Origin: Geobacter sp. UBA698
GTDB lineage: Bacteria; Desulfobacterota; Desulfuromonadia; Geobacterales; Pseudopelobacteraceae
Reading direction: 5' to 3'
Assembly: GCA_002298925.1 (NCBI GenBank)
Contig: DBMM01000024.1
Coordinates: 5,161-20,846, forward strand
DNA length: 15,686 bases
A program made the translations under genes and the position numbers. The notes below the pieces were generated by a model. That model was not told where the DNA came from. It saw nothing but the letters and a program-made list of their open reading frames with translations, and did not search any database. This document shows, piece by piece, positions 6,912 through 14,198 of this stretch (positions are counted from its first letter, which is position 1; each line of letters begins with the position of its first letter).

Positions 6912-8342
6912 ATGGCGTCGGAAAGTGCACTGCTGTACGAGCGGGTGGCCCAGGAAATTACCGGACTGATCGAAGGAGGCACCTTCCGGGTCGGCGACCG
7001 GGTGCCCTCCATCCGGCAGCTGAGCAAAAGGATGAATGCCAGCATCAATACGGTCATGCAGGCCTATGCGGTGCTGGAGGATCGTCAGCTGATCGAGGCC
7101 CGCCCCCAGTCCGGCTATTATGTGCGCGCCCGCGCGCCCGAGATCGACGGGCCGGACCTGACGGCACGCACTGCGCTTGCTCCGGCCACGGCCACCATCA
7201 GTGATCTCTGCCAGCAGGTCATCCGCAACATGATGAGACGCGATCTGCTGCCGCTGGGAAGCGCCGTCCCCCATCCGCAGCACCTGCCGATCGACCGGCT
7301 TAACCGCATTATGGCCAGCGAATCCAGGCGGTTCCGTGAGCAGAGTGTCCAGTACATGATGCCGCCCGGTTATGACCGGCTGCAGGTGCAGGTGGCCCGG
7401 CGGGCGCTGCTGGCCGGCATCAGCGCCCGTCCCGACGAGGTCCTGGTGACGTCCGGCTGCGTGGAGGCGGTGGTGCTGGCCCTGCGGGCTACCTGCCGCA
7501 GCGGTGACACGGTTGCGGTGGAGTCCCCCTTTTATTTCAATTTTCTGCAGGTGATTGCCGAACTGGGACTGAAGGCCCTGGAAATCCCGGCCACACCGCG
7601 GGAAGGGATCAGTATCGAAGCCCTGGGGTACGCCATCGAGCAGAGCAGAATCAGCGCCTGCCTGGTGATTCCCAATTTCGGCAACCCCCTGGGCAGCCTG
7701 ATGCCCCCCGAACGCAAGCGGGAACTGGTGGAGCTGCTGGCCCGGCACGAGATCCCGCTGATCGAGGACGACATTTACGGCGAACTGCACTTCGGCCATG
7801 AACGCCCCCTGGCAGCCAAGTCATTCGATCGCAAGGGGCTGGTGATCTACTGCTCCTCCTTTTCCAAGACCCTGGCCCCAGGCTACCGGGTGGGATGGAC
7901 CATTGCCGGACGTTTTCAGCCTGAAATGGAACGGATGAAGATGATGATAAACCTGGCCACCGCCTCGCCCTGCCAGCTGGCCATCGCCGAGTTCCTGGCA
8001 ACAGGGGGCTATGACCACCACCTGCGCAGCATCCAGCGCATCCACAGCCGCAACCTCTCCCAGATGGCCGACGCCGTGGTGCGCCACTTCCCGGCCGGCA
8101 CCCGCATGACGCGACCGACCGGCGGTTTCATGCTCTGGGTGGAGATGCCTGCCGGAGTCGACGCCATCCGGCTCTTCCAGCGGGCGGTGGAACAGGGCAT
8201 CAGCATCGCCCCCGGCCCGTTGTTTTCACTGAGCGGCAAGTACCACAATTTCATCCGGCTCTCATCCGCCCTGTGGGATGAAACGGTGGAAGCAGGCATT
8301 CGCAAGCTGGGCGAGCTGGCCCACGACCTGCTGCGCGGCTAA
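6912..8342 (+). CDS. MocR-type GntR/aminotransferase-fold transcriptional regulator
   Basis: This is a chimeric regulator of 476 aa, the normal MocR length. Residues 1-75 are a GntR winged helix-turn-helix (GDRVPSIRQLSKRMNASINT, ending SGYYV). The rest is a fold-type I PLP-binding aminotransferase-like domain with NPLG near 258, EDDIYGEL at 285-292, and the cofactor lysine K319 in SSFSKTLAPGYRVGW. All key PLP contacts (N, D286, Y289, K319, R) are present, so it should bind PLP. Relatives include GabR, PdxR and TauR, which sense amino compounds or PLP. The start at 6912 is preferred because CGGAGG (6899-6904) is 7 bases upstream; an ATG at 6906 is only one base from it. An actual aminotransferase activity cannot be excluded. 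The likely targets are itself and the divergent DUF2917 gene. Confidence 0.88.
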   Translation: MASESALLYERVAQEITGLIEGGTFRVGDRVPSIRQLSKRMNASINTVMQAYAVLEDRQLIEARPQSGYYVRARAPEIDGPDLTARTALAPATATISDLCQQVIRNMMRRDLLPLGSAVPHPQHLPIDRLNRIMASESRRFREQSVQYMMPPGYDRLQVQVARRALLAGISARPDEVLVTSGCVEAVVLALRATCRSGDTVAVESPFYFNFLQVIAELGLKALEIPATPREGISIEALGYAIEQSRISACLVIPNFGNPLGSLMPPERKRELVELLARHEIPLIEDDIYGELHFGHERPLAAKSFDRKGLVIYCSSFSKTLAPGYRVGWTIAGRFQPEMERMKMMINLATASPCQLAIAEFLATGGYDHHLRSIQRIHSRNLSQMADAVVRHFPAGTRMTRPTGGFMLWVEMPAGVDAIRLFQRAVEQGISIAPGPLFSLSGKYHNFIRLSSALWDETVEAGIRKLGELAHDLLRG

Positions 8343-8359
8343 CCCCCCTGACCTCAACG

Positions 8360-8392
8360 CACGACAGCCCGCGAAAGCGGGCTGTCGTGTTT
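8360..8392 (+). terminator. Hairpin terminator after the mocR-type gene
   Basis: CACGACAGCCCGC (8360-8372) pairs perfectly over 13 bp with GCGGGCTGTCGTG (8377-8389) around a GAAA tetraloop. Only three T follow (8390-8392), so it is a strong hairpin with a short U-tract. It lies between two convergent genes and may help insulate mocR from glgC. Confidence 0.75.
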
Positions 8393-8412
8393 AAGAATAT
8401 GGGGCGCCGAAT

Positions 8413-9645
8413 TTATGCCGATACCACCACGATGCCGGACTCGGTCACGGTATGACCGTTACGCAGATCCTCATCATGGTCATAGCCGATCACCGAGCCA
8501 TCCGGTATGACGATGTTCTTGTCGATGATAGCCCGCTTGATCTTGGAATGCCGACCGATGGTGACGTTTTCGAAGAGGATCGAGTCCTCCACCAGACTGA
8601 AGCTGTTGACCTTGCCGCACGGTCCAATGATCGATCTGCGCACGATGCCGCCGCTGGTGATGCAACCCGCGCAGACATAGGAATCTATGTTCATGCCGCG
8701 CCGGTCATCATCATCAAAGATGGTCTTGGCCGGCGGCAGGTTGCCCTGATTGGTAAGGATGGGCCACTTGTAGTTGTACAGATTCAGTTGGGGTGAAACA
8801 TGGATCAGATCCATGTTGGCGTCGTAATAGGAGTCGATGGTACCCACATCCTTCCAGTAGCCCCGCTCCTCCGGCTTCATGCCCGGAATCAGGTTATCGT
8901 TGAAGTTGTAGGCAAAGACCCGATCGCCGCCGGCCAGCATCATTGGAATAACATGTTTGCCGAAATCCAGGTCCTCATGCCGCTTCTTTCCTTCCACTAG
9001 CACCTCGATCAGCTTCTTTATGGAAAAGATGTAATTGCCCATGGAGGCAAAACAGGTCTCGCGCCCCGGGATGGTAACCGGATTCGCCGGCTTTTCAGTA
9101 AAAGCCGTTACGCGGTAATCGTCGTCCACGGAAAAGACCCCGAAACGCTTGGCCTCCTCGTGGGGCACCTCCAGGGCGGCGATTGTGATATCAGCCCTGT
9201 TCATGCGGTGGTATTCGATCATCTGGCTAACATCCATCTTGTAGATGTGGTCACCGCCGAATATTGCCACATAGTCGGCATCCGAGGACTCGATAAAGCG
9301 CAGGTACTGATAGATCGCATCGGCCGTGCCCTTGAACCATTCTTCGCATTCGTTCTTCGTCTCCGGCGAGATGGCGACGATGAACTCACCCAGTCCGGTC
9401 CACTTACCCCAAGACTCACGGATATGCTTCATCAGGGAATATGCGCGGTATTGGGTCAGGACGTAGACCTGCTTGATGCCTGAATTGAACATATTGCTGA
9501 GGACAAAATCGATGATCTTGTACTTGCCGCCGAATGCCACCCCCGGCTTGGGCCGTTTCAACGTAAGCGGACTGAGCCGCTCCCCCTTGCCCCCGGCCAA
9601 CACCATGGCCAGCGTGTTTCTGGTACCAAAATTTGTTGAATACAT
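8413..9645 (-). CDS. glgC: Glucose-1-phosphate adenylyltransferase (ADP-glucose pyrophosphorylase)
   Basis: This enzyme makes ADP-glucose from ATP and glucose-1-phosphate, the committed step of bacterial glycogen synthesis. At 410 aa it has the normal length. The N-terminal nucleotidyltransferase signature is AGGKGERLSPLTLKRPKPGV (17-36), followed by FGGKYKIIDFVLSN. FGGDHIYKMD (129-138) and FTEKP (182-186) are further active-site motifs, then DVGTIDSYYDANM. A left-handed beta-helix of hexapeptide repeats fills the last third (IIGPCGKV, ILFENVTIGRHSKI). The lysine aligned with the E. coli fructose-bisphosphate site lies in RPKPGV, so allosteric activation is possible. The start at 9645 has AAGGAGGG (9658-9651) five bases upstream. 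It stands alone, without other glg genes in the window, and is divergent from the alcohol dehydrogenase. Confidence 0.95.
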   Translation of the reverse strand: MYSTNFGTRNTLAMVLAGGKGERLSPLTLKRPKPGVAFGGKYKIIDFVLSNMFNSGIKQVYVLTQYRAYSLMKHIRESWGKWTGLGEFIVAISPETKNECEEWFKGTADAIYQYLRFIESSDADYVAIFGGDHIYKMDVSQMIEYHRMNRADITIAALEVPHEEAKRFGVFSVDDDYRVTAFTEKPANPVTIPGRETCFASMGNYIFSIKKLIEVLVEGKKRHEDLDFGKHVIPMMLAGGDRVFAYNFNDNLIPGMKPEERGYWKDVGTIDSYYDANMDLIHVSPQLNLYNYKWPILTNQGNLPPAKTIFDDDDRRGMNIDSYVCAGCITSGGIVRRSIIGPCGKVNSFSLVEDSILFENVTIGRHSKIKRAIIDKNIVIPDGSVIGYDHDEDLRNGHTVTESGIVVVSA

Positions 9646-9720
9646 GGCGTCCCTCCTTCATAGGAATAACTACATCAGCTCTAAACTCAGGCAATTATTG
9701 CAGTGACTTCCGACTTCCAA

Positions 9721-9749
9721 GAAATACATGTTTTTATTAACATGTTCAA
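9721..9749 (-). promoter_or_regulatory. Possible glgC promoter with dyad in the spacer
   Basis: On the minus strand TTGAAC (9749-9744) is followed after 17 bases by TATTTC (9726-9721), a modest match. The spacer is largely filled by a perfect 7-bp inverted repeat, ACATGTT (9726-9732) and AACATGT (9739-9745), separated by six bases. A protein bound there could control glgC. The AT-rich stretch supports promoter function, but the box matches are weak. Confidence 0.35.
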
Positions 9750-9777
9750 TTGAAAATGTGATTCATGAAGCTATGCT
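9750..9777 (+). promoter_or_regulatory. Possible promoter of the alcohol dehydrogenase gene
   Basis: TTGAAA (9750-9755) and TATGCT (9772-9777) are separated by 16 bases; each box matches 4 or 5 of 6 consensus bases. The -35 box directly abuts the -35 of the predicted glgC promoter on the other strand, giving a back-to-back divergent promoter. Confidence 0.4.
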
Positions 9778-9832
9778 TAACATAATATCAAATTGTAAAG
9801 ATACTGCCTGAATATCGAGAGCGAGGAATACC

Positions 9833-10834
9833 ATGGGGCATGACACACAGATGCACGCGATGGTGCTGGAACGGATCGGCCAGCCGCTTAAGCTGGAACG
9901 GCTGGCGGTCCCGGCGGCCGAAAGCGGAGAGTTGCTGCTGAGGGTGCAGGCTTGCGGTATCTGCCGTACCGACCTGCATGTGGTGGATGGAGAACTTACG
10001 GCGCCGAAACTGCCGCTGGTGCCGGGGCATCAGATCGTGGGGGTGGTGGAGGCGATCGGCAGCGGGGTGGCCGGTTTCAAAACCGGCGACCTGGTGGGAG
10101 TACCCTGGCTGGGCGGAACCTGCGGAGAATGTGACTACTGCCGATCGGGACGGGAAAACCTTTGCGAACAGGCACTGTTCACCGGCTACCAGAAGAACGG
10201 CGGTTTTGCCGAATACTGCACCGCCGACGCCCGCTTCTGCTTCAGCATACCGGACGGCTACCTGGCCACCCAGGCCGCGCCGCTGCTCTGCGCCGGGCTG
10301 ATCGGCTACCGCTCGCTGCGCCTGGCCGGGGATGGTCGCCACCTGGGCATTTTCGGCTTCGGTGCGGCGGCACACATCGTGGCCCAGGTGGCGGCCTGGC
10401 AGGGACGGGAGATCTACGCCTTTACCCGTAGCGGGGACGTGGCCGGTCAGGAATTTGCGCGGGAGATGGGAGCCTGCTGGGCGGGCGGGGCTGTGGAGCG
10501 GCCGCCGAAGGAACTGGATGCGGCCATCATTTTCGCGCCGGCCGGCGAACTGGTGCCGCTGGCGCTCAAGGCGGTTGCCAAGGGAGGTGTGGTGGTTTGT
10601 GGCGGCATCCACATGAGCGACATCCCCAGTTTCCCCTATCAACTGCTGTGGGGCGAGCGCAGCATCGTCTCAGTGGCCAACCTGACCCGCCTTGACGGTG
10701 AGGAGTTCCTGCAGCTGGCACCACGCATCCCGATCAGCACCGAAGTGGAAGTCTTCCCGCTGGAGCAGGCCAACCAGGCCCTGGATGCCCTGCGGAGCGG
10801 GCGAATCAGGGGTGCCGGGGTGCTGGTGCCCTAG
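9833..10834 (+). CDS. Zinc-dependent alcohol dehydrogenase family protein
   Basis: This is a 333 aa medium-chain dehydrogenase/reductase predicted to oxidise alcohols or reduce aldehydes with NAD(P). The catalytic zinc ligands are C44 (GICRTD), H66 (PGHQ) and probably C153 (APLLCAG). The residue after H66 is Q67 where classical enzymes have Glu, as in the single-chain AdhA-like subfamily. The structural zinc is held by C97, C100, C103 and C111. The Rossmann loop reads GIFGFGAAAH (172-181), so the dinucleotide motif is a variant with Ala after the second Gly. The start at 9833 has GAGGA (9823-9827) upstream. Its stop codon TAG (10832-10834) shares CTAG with the stop of the converging dehydrogenase gene. 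Substrate unknown. Confidence 0.88.
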   Translation: MGHDTQMHAMVLERIGQPLKLERLAVPAAESGELLLRVQACGICRTDLHVVDGELTAPKLPLVPGHQIVGVVEAIGSGVAGFKTGDLVGVPWLGGTCGECDYCRSGRENLCEQALFTGYQKNGGFAEYCTADARFCFSIPDGYLATQAAPLLCAGLIGYRSLRLAGDGRHLGIFGFGAAAHIVAQVAAWQGREIYAFTRSGDVAGQEFAREMGACWAGGAVERPPKELDAAIIFAPAGELVPLALKAVAKGGVVVCGGIHMSDIPSFPYQLLWGERSIVSVANLTRLDGEEFLQLAPRIPISTEVEVFPLEQANQALDALRSGRIRGAGVLVP

Positions 10835-11595
10835 TCATTATGCCGGTGGATGGCGAAAGGCCCCCAGGCCTGGTCGATGGACATGATTTCCAGCGTATTG
10901 ACATTGACATGGGCCGGTCGACTGATAACCCACCGGACCGTCTCGGCGATATCCTCGGCAGTCAGCGCTGCGGTCCCTTGATAGACCTGAGTGGCCTTGG
11001 CCTGATCCCCCTTGAAGCGGACCTGCGAAAACTCGGTCTCGGCCATGCCGGGCTGGATGCAGGTCACCCGCACCTTAGTTCCCAGCAGGTCACAGCGCAG
11101 GTTGCGCGAGAACTGGGTCACGAAGGCCTTGGTGCCGCCGTAGACATTGCCGCCCGGATAGGGCCAGGCTCCGGCCGTGGAGCTGATGTTGATGATGTGG
11201 CCGCGATTGCGGGCCACCATGCCGGGCAGGACCAGACGGGTAAAGTACATCAGCCCCTTGATATTGGTGTCCACCATGGTTTCCCAGTCATCCAGATCTA
11301 CCTGGTGGGCCGGTTCCAGCCCCAGGGCCAGACCGGCATTGTTGATCAGCACATCAACCTCGCGGAAAGGCTCCGGCAGCGACTCCACTGCAGCCTCAAC
11401 CGCCTGGCGGTCACGCACATCCAGCGCTATGATGTGAATCTCGGCTTTGCCGGCCAGTTCCCGCTGAAGCGCCAGCAACAGATCGTCCCGGCGGGCGGCC
11501 AGCACCAGGCGCTTGCCAGCCATCGCCAGTGCCCGGGCGCAGGCAGCGCCGAAACCGGCCGATGCACCGGTGATCAAGATGGTTTGTCCGCTCAT
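10831..11595 (-). CDS. ydfG: SDR family NADP-dependent dehydrogenase, YdfG-like
   Basis: This 254 aa short-chain dehydrogenase closely resembles E. coli YdfG. YdfG oxidises L-allo-threonine and 3-hydroxy acids with NADP and reduces malonic semialdehyde and 3-oxopropionate-type products. The cofactor motif TGASAGFG is at 9-16, then NNAG. The catalytic triad is S139 (NISSTAG), Y152 and K156 (VYGGTKAF), with the YdfG-like context WPYPGGNVYGGTKAF. The end, PAHVNVNTLEIM and IHRHND, also matches YdfG. The start at 11595 follows AAAGGAGGG (11610-11602), and that ribosome site overlaps the stop of the upstream pseudouridine synthase gene (14 bases apart). An upstream open frame to 11679 is only read-through. 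It is the last gene of a three-gene operon. Confidence 0.9.
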   Translation of the reverse strand: MSGQTILITGASAGFGAACARALAMAGKRLVLAARRDDLLLALQRELAGKAEIHIIALDVRDRQAVEAAVESLPEPFREVDVLINNAGLALGLEPAHQVDLDDWETMVDTNIKGLMYFTRLVLPGMVARNRGHIINISSTAGAWPYPGGNVYGGTKAFVTQFSRNLRCDLLGTKVRVTCIQPGMAETEFSQVRFKGDQAKATQVYQGTAALTAEDIAETVRWVISRPAHVNVNTLEIMSIDQAWGPFAIHRHND

Positions 11596-11609
11596 AGCAA
11601 TCCCTCCTT

Positions 11610-12497
11610 TTAGCTGCGGTCGACGATACGCCGCAACGACTGCAACAATGACTCCTGCTCGATTCCACCCTGTTGACACAACTGCAGCAGTTCCGCCGGT
11701 AGCGGCGCACAGACTGTCAACTGGCCATTTTCAGACAATGTCAGGGCGGTCCTGAAGGAGTGCAGCGCAAAGCCGGACAGCTGCGGCAGTTCAACGGCTC
11801 CGTAGCGCTTGTCCCCCAGCACCGGATGGCCGATCATCTCCAGATGACGACGGATCTGATGCATGCGCCCGCTGATGGGGACAACCGCCAGCAGACTGCA
11901 CTCTTGCCCGTCGCTCAGCAGCTCGTAACGCGTCTCGGATTCCTTGCCGTCCAGCGCAGCTGTGATCACGCCACTCTTGTCCGGACAACCGGCAACCAGC
12001 GCCAGATAGAGCTTGTCCAGGCCGGTTTCCTTGACCTGACGGCCGTACATGCCGGCCGAACTGGAGCTTTTGGCCATGATGACCGCCCCGGACGTGCCCC
12101 GGTCCAGTCGGTTGACCGGGTAGAGTTTGCAGGGAGTACCGCGCCAAGCCATGAAAGCCATGCCCCGCTCCACCAGATCGCCCTCCTGCTCGGCGGTGCG
12201 GTGCATTGGTAATCCGGACGGTTTGTTGACAATGACGATGTCAGTGTCCTCGTAAAGGATGTCCAGCTTTTGGGCGAACTCAACCAGCAGCGCGCTGGTC
12301 GCGGCGCTTTCCTTGATGGTGATAGTGTCGTGAATGGTCAGAAAGGTATCCGGCCTGGCGGACCCGCCGTTAAGCCGAACCGCGCCACTCTTGATCAGCT
12401 TGCGCGGATAGGCCTGGGCCGCCATCGGCAGCAGATTGCGCAGAAAACTCTCCAGCCGTCGGCAGTGGTCAGGGGGGGTGATTTTAAAGGTCAACAT
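11610..12497 (-). CDS. RluA family RNA pseudouridine synthase
   Basis: This is a 295 aa enzyme converting uridine to pseudouridine in rRNA or tRNA. An S4-like N-terminal part (about 10-62, YPRKLIKSGAVRLNGG) precedes the catalytic domain with DIVIVNKPSGLPMH (86-99). The catalytic motif reads NRLDRGTSG at 129-137, with the nucleophile D132 present but Asn at the position usually His in RluA enzymes (HRLDxxTSG). Later SGRMHQIRRHLEMIGHPVLGD is also typical. The exact target base cannot be assigned. The start at 12497 lacks a clear ribosome site; it lies 16 bases after the stop of the small cysteine-rich gene, so translational reinitiation or coupling is likely. It is followed at 14 bases by the YdfG-like gene. 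Confidence 0.88.
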   Translation of the reverse strand: MLTFKITPPDHCRRLESFLRNLLPMAAQAYPRKLIKSGAVRLNGGSARPDTFLTIHDTITIKESAATSALLVEFAQKLDILYEDTDIVIVNKPSGLPMHRTAEQEGDLVERGMAFMAWRGTPCKLYPVNRLDRGTSGAVIMAKSSSSAGMYGRQVKETGLDKLYLALVAGCPDKSGVITAALDGKESETRYELLSDGQECSLLAVVPISGRMHQIRRHLEMIGHPVLGDKRYGAVELPQLSGFALHSFRTALTLSENGQLTVCAPLPAELLQLCQQGGIEQESLLQSLRRIVDRS

Positions 12498-12513
12498 TGT
12501 TTTGTGGGTATCA

Positions 12514-12711
12514 TCAGCAGGTGATCCGGCGGTCTTTCATCAGGTTGAAAAGCGAACGGTCGTAGCTCTTTTCTCCGGCCGGGGTGAACATGCAGCCGGT
12601 AGCTTCGCCCCGTTCTCGGTGAAAGGCCACGCATTGGCAGCAGTTGCCCTTGCGGGTGCAGGCCGGAGTGTAGCTGCACTTGCAGTCGTCGCCGGTACGG
12701 GTACATGACAT
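12514..12711 (-). CDS. Small cysteine-rich protein, DUF6485 type
   Basis: This is a 65 aa protein with nine cysteines: C3, C10, C12, C18, C24, C25, C27, C40 and C65. The pattern CKCSYTPACTRKGNCCQCVAFHR, then GCMF and YDRSLFNLMK fits the small DUF6485-type family of anaerobic bacteria. The C-C-x-C and spaced cysteines suggest a metal site (zinc or an Fe-S cluster); this is inference, and no function is known to me. The start at 12711 is supported by AAGGAG (12724-12719), seven bases upstream. An in-frame ATG at 12738 would add an unconserved MHRLPRRKL that precedes this good ribosome site. It leads an operon with the pseudouridine synthase (16-base gap) and the YdfG-like dehydrogenase. Confidence 0.8.
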   Translation of the reverse strand: MSCTRTGDDCKCSYTPACTRKGNCCQCVAFHRERGEATGCMFTPAGEKSYDRSLFNLMKDRRITC

Positions 12712-12826
12712 TAATTTTCTCCTTGGAAGTCGATGCACCAGCAGAGGGCGCGGAGGGGAAATGGGGGGGGACCGATTATCCCTCCCCGTTTAGCACCGTG
12801 CTCTCTGCGGTGATCTTGACTTGAAA

Positions 12827-13702
12827 TCAGATGATTTTGTTGAGCGGGTACTCGATGATTCCCTCTGCCCCCAGCTTGAGCAGTTCCGGCACAACCTTGC
12901 GTACATCCTTCTCGCTCATGATGCTCTCGATCGAAAGCCAGTCGGAATTGTACAGATGGGAAACCGTCGGGTTCTTCAGGCTGGGCAGAAGCGCGGTGAT
13001 GGCCTCAACCCGATTTGCCGGGGCATTCATTTTAAGCCCGACCATCCCTTCGGCCGCCAGGGATGATTTCAGCAGAGTGGCGATCTGCTCGATCTTCTCA
13101 CGCTTCCAGGGATCGGCCCAGGAGGCCCGATTGGCAATCAGCACCGGCACGGACTCCATCAGTTCGCAGACAATGCGCAGTCCATTGGCCTTGATAGTGG
13201 AACCGGTTTCAGTCACTTCCACGATGGCATCGCACAGGCCGTCCACCACCTTGGCCTCGGTGGCGCCCCAGGAGAACTCCACATTGACCGGAATATCACG
13301 CTCGGCAAAATAGCGCTTGGTGAAACCGACCAGTTCGGTGGAGATGGTGGCGCCATGCAGGTCTTTCGGCCCCTGAACCTTGGAGTCGCCGTTGACCACC
13401 AGCACCCAGCGGGCCGGCCGGCGTGAGACCTTGGAATAGACCATCTCGCAGACTTCAACCACATCGGACTCGTTCTCGCGCACCCAGTCACGACCGGCAA
13501 TGCCGGCGTCGATGGTGGCGCGTTCCACGTACCTGCCCATTTCCTGTGGCCGGATCAATTTGCAGTTCATCTCGCTGTCATCCACGCCCGGGAAATAACT
13601 GCGGGACGAGATGCTGATCTGCCAACCAGCCTTCTTGAAGAGATCGACCGTGGCATTCTCTAGGCTTCCCTTGGGAATGCCGAAGTTCAGTACGTTGCTC
13701 AT
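12827..13702 (-). CDS. hisG: ATP phosphoribosyltransferase, long form
   Basis: This enzyme catalyses the first step of histidine synthesis, joining ATP and PRPP to give phosphoribosyl-ATP. At 291 aa it is the long HisG with a C-terminal ACT-like regulatory domain (about 218-291, GLKMNAPANRVEAI onward). It therefore should not need HisZ and should be inhibited by histidine. The N-terminus reads LNFGIPKGSLE, and the PRPP-binding motif DAIVEVTETGSTIK is at 158-171. The start at 13702 overlaps the hisI stop in an ATGA (13699-13702), giving translational coupling. No other his genes lie in the window. Downstream of its stop a GC-rich hairpin, not followed by a T-run, separates it from the DUF6485 gene. 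Confidence 0.96.
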   Translation of the reverse strand: MSNVLNFGIPKGSLENATVDLFKKAGWQISISSRSYFPGVDDSEMNCKLIRPQEMGRYVERATIDAGIAGRDWVRENESDVVEVCEMVYSKVSRRPARWVLVVNGDSKVQGPKDLHGATISTELVGFTKRYFAERDIPVNVEFSWGATEAKVVDGLCDAIVEVTETGSTIKANGLRIVCELMESVPVLIANRASWADPWKREKIEQIATLLKSSLAAEGMVGLKMNAPANRVEAITALLPSLKNPTVSHLYNSDWLSIESIMSEKDVRKVVPELLKLGAEGIIEYPLNKII

Positions 13703-14082
13703 TTCTTGTATACCTCGTTAGGATCAAATAGTGGTTTTGAGTGTTCCACCCACTGGCCATCTTCCCATTTCACATAAAAGCAGCTGCGGTTACCGGTGTG
13801 GCAGGCGGCCGGACCGTTTTGTTTGACCTTGATCACGACGGTGTCGGCATCACAGTCGGTCAGCACTTCCACAACCTCCTGGGTATTGCCCGACTCCTCG
13901 CCTTTCATCCAGTACTTGTTGCGGGTGCGGCTGAAAAACCAGGTTTTTCCGTCCTTAAGGGTCAGGTCGAGGGTTTTCTTGTCCATGAATGCCACCATCA
14001 GGACCTCGCCATTCTCGTGGTCCTGGATGACGGCCGGAATCAAACCGCCCATTTTGTCGAAATCGATCTTTATCACGTTCAT
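13699..14082 (-). CDS. hisI: Phosphoribosyl-AMP cyclohydrolase
   Basis: This enzyme opens the adenine ring of phosphoribosyl-AMP, the third step of histidine synthesis. At 127 aa it is a stand-alone HisI with no fused HisE pyrophosphohydrolase domain. Visible motifs are FFSRTRNKYWMKGEESGN (49-66), the metal-binding DCDAD (D76, D78, D80), and the zinc cysteines C77, C94 and C101 in ACHTGNRSC. The start is placed at 14082 (MNVIKIDFDK) by family alignment. GAGGAG lies directly against that ATG, closer than usual. An in-frame ATG at 14145 would start upstream of the predicted promoter and is rejected. hisG follows with a 4-base overlap. Confidence 0.94.
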   Translation of the reverse strand: MNVIKIDFDKMGGLIPAVIQDHENGEVLMVAFMDKKTLDLTLKDGKTWFFSRTRNKYWMKGEESGNTQEVVEVLTDCDADTVVIKVKQNGPAACHTGNRSCFYVKWEDGQWVEHSKPLFDPNEVYKK

Positions 14083-14113
14083 CTCCTCGTCTATATGGGT
14101 TATAACGGCGCAA

Positions 14114-14142
14114 AGTATATGTTTTCGATCAATGAATTGCAA
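14114..14142 (-). promoter_or_regulatory. Predicted sigma-70 promoter of hisI-hisG
   Basis: On the minus strand TTGCAA (14142-14137) is separated by exactly 17 bases from TATACT (14119-14114), a 5 of 6 match to the -10 box. Transcription would start near 14107, giving a leader of about 25 bases before the hisI ATG, too short for a histidine attenuator. Confidence 0.6.
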
Positions 14143-14162
14143 CAACGTCTGTGTCCGGGCGC

Positions 14163-14194
14163 AAAAAAAGCGCCCTGAATTTTCAGGGCGCTTT
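14163..14194 (-). terminator. Intrinsic terminator after the CAU tRNA
   Basis: Reading the minus strand, AAAGCGCCCTGA (14194-14183) pairs with TCAGGGCGCTTT (14178-14167), a 12-bp stem around the loop AAAT (14182-14179). Seven T follow (14169-14163 complement). It begins five bases after the tRNA CCA end and sits just upstream of the hisI promoter, so it insulates the two units. Confidence 0.9.
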
Positions 14195-14198
14195 GGTA

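Noticed and set aside
6882..7799. 305-codon minus-strand open frame opposite the mocR-type gene
   Set aside because: Antisense to the intact MocR reading frame; translation is His/Gln-rich with no family resemblance.
9705..9718. Tandem 7-mer GACTTCC twice
   Set aside because: Only two copies with no third or spaced relative nearby; too short to call a repeat or operator.
9788..10642. 284-codon minus-strand open frame opposite the alcohol dehydrogenase
   Set aside because: Same kind of GC-driven shadow; no ribosome site and it crosses the dehydrogenase promoter region.
10840..11613. 257-codon plus-strand open frame opposite the YdfG-like gene
   Set aside because: The minus strand encodes a full SDR with complete catalytic triad; this frame has no domain and crosses the operon junction.
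12781..12812. Terminator after hisG
   Set aside because: The hairpins CACCG/CGGTG and GGGG...CCCC can form, but no T-run follows on the minus strand, so an intrinsic terminator cannot be supported.
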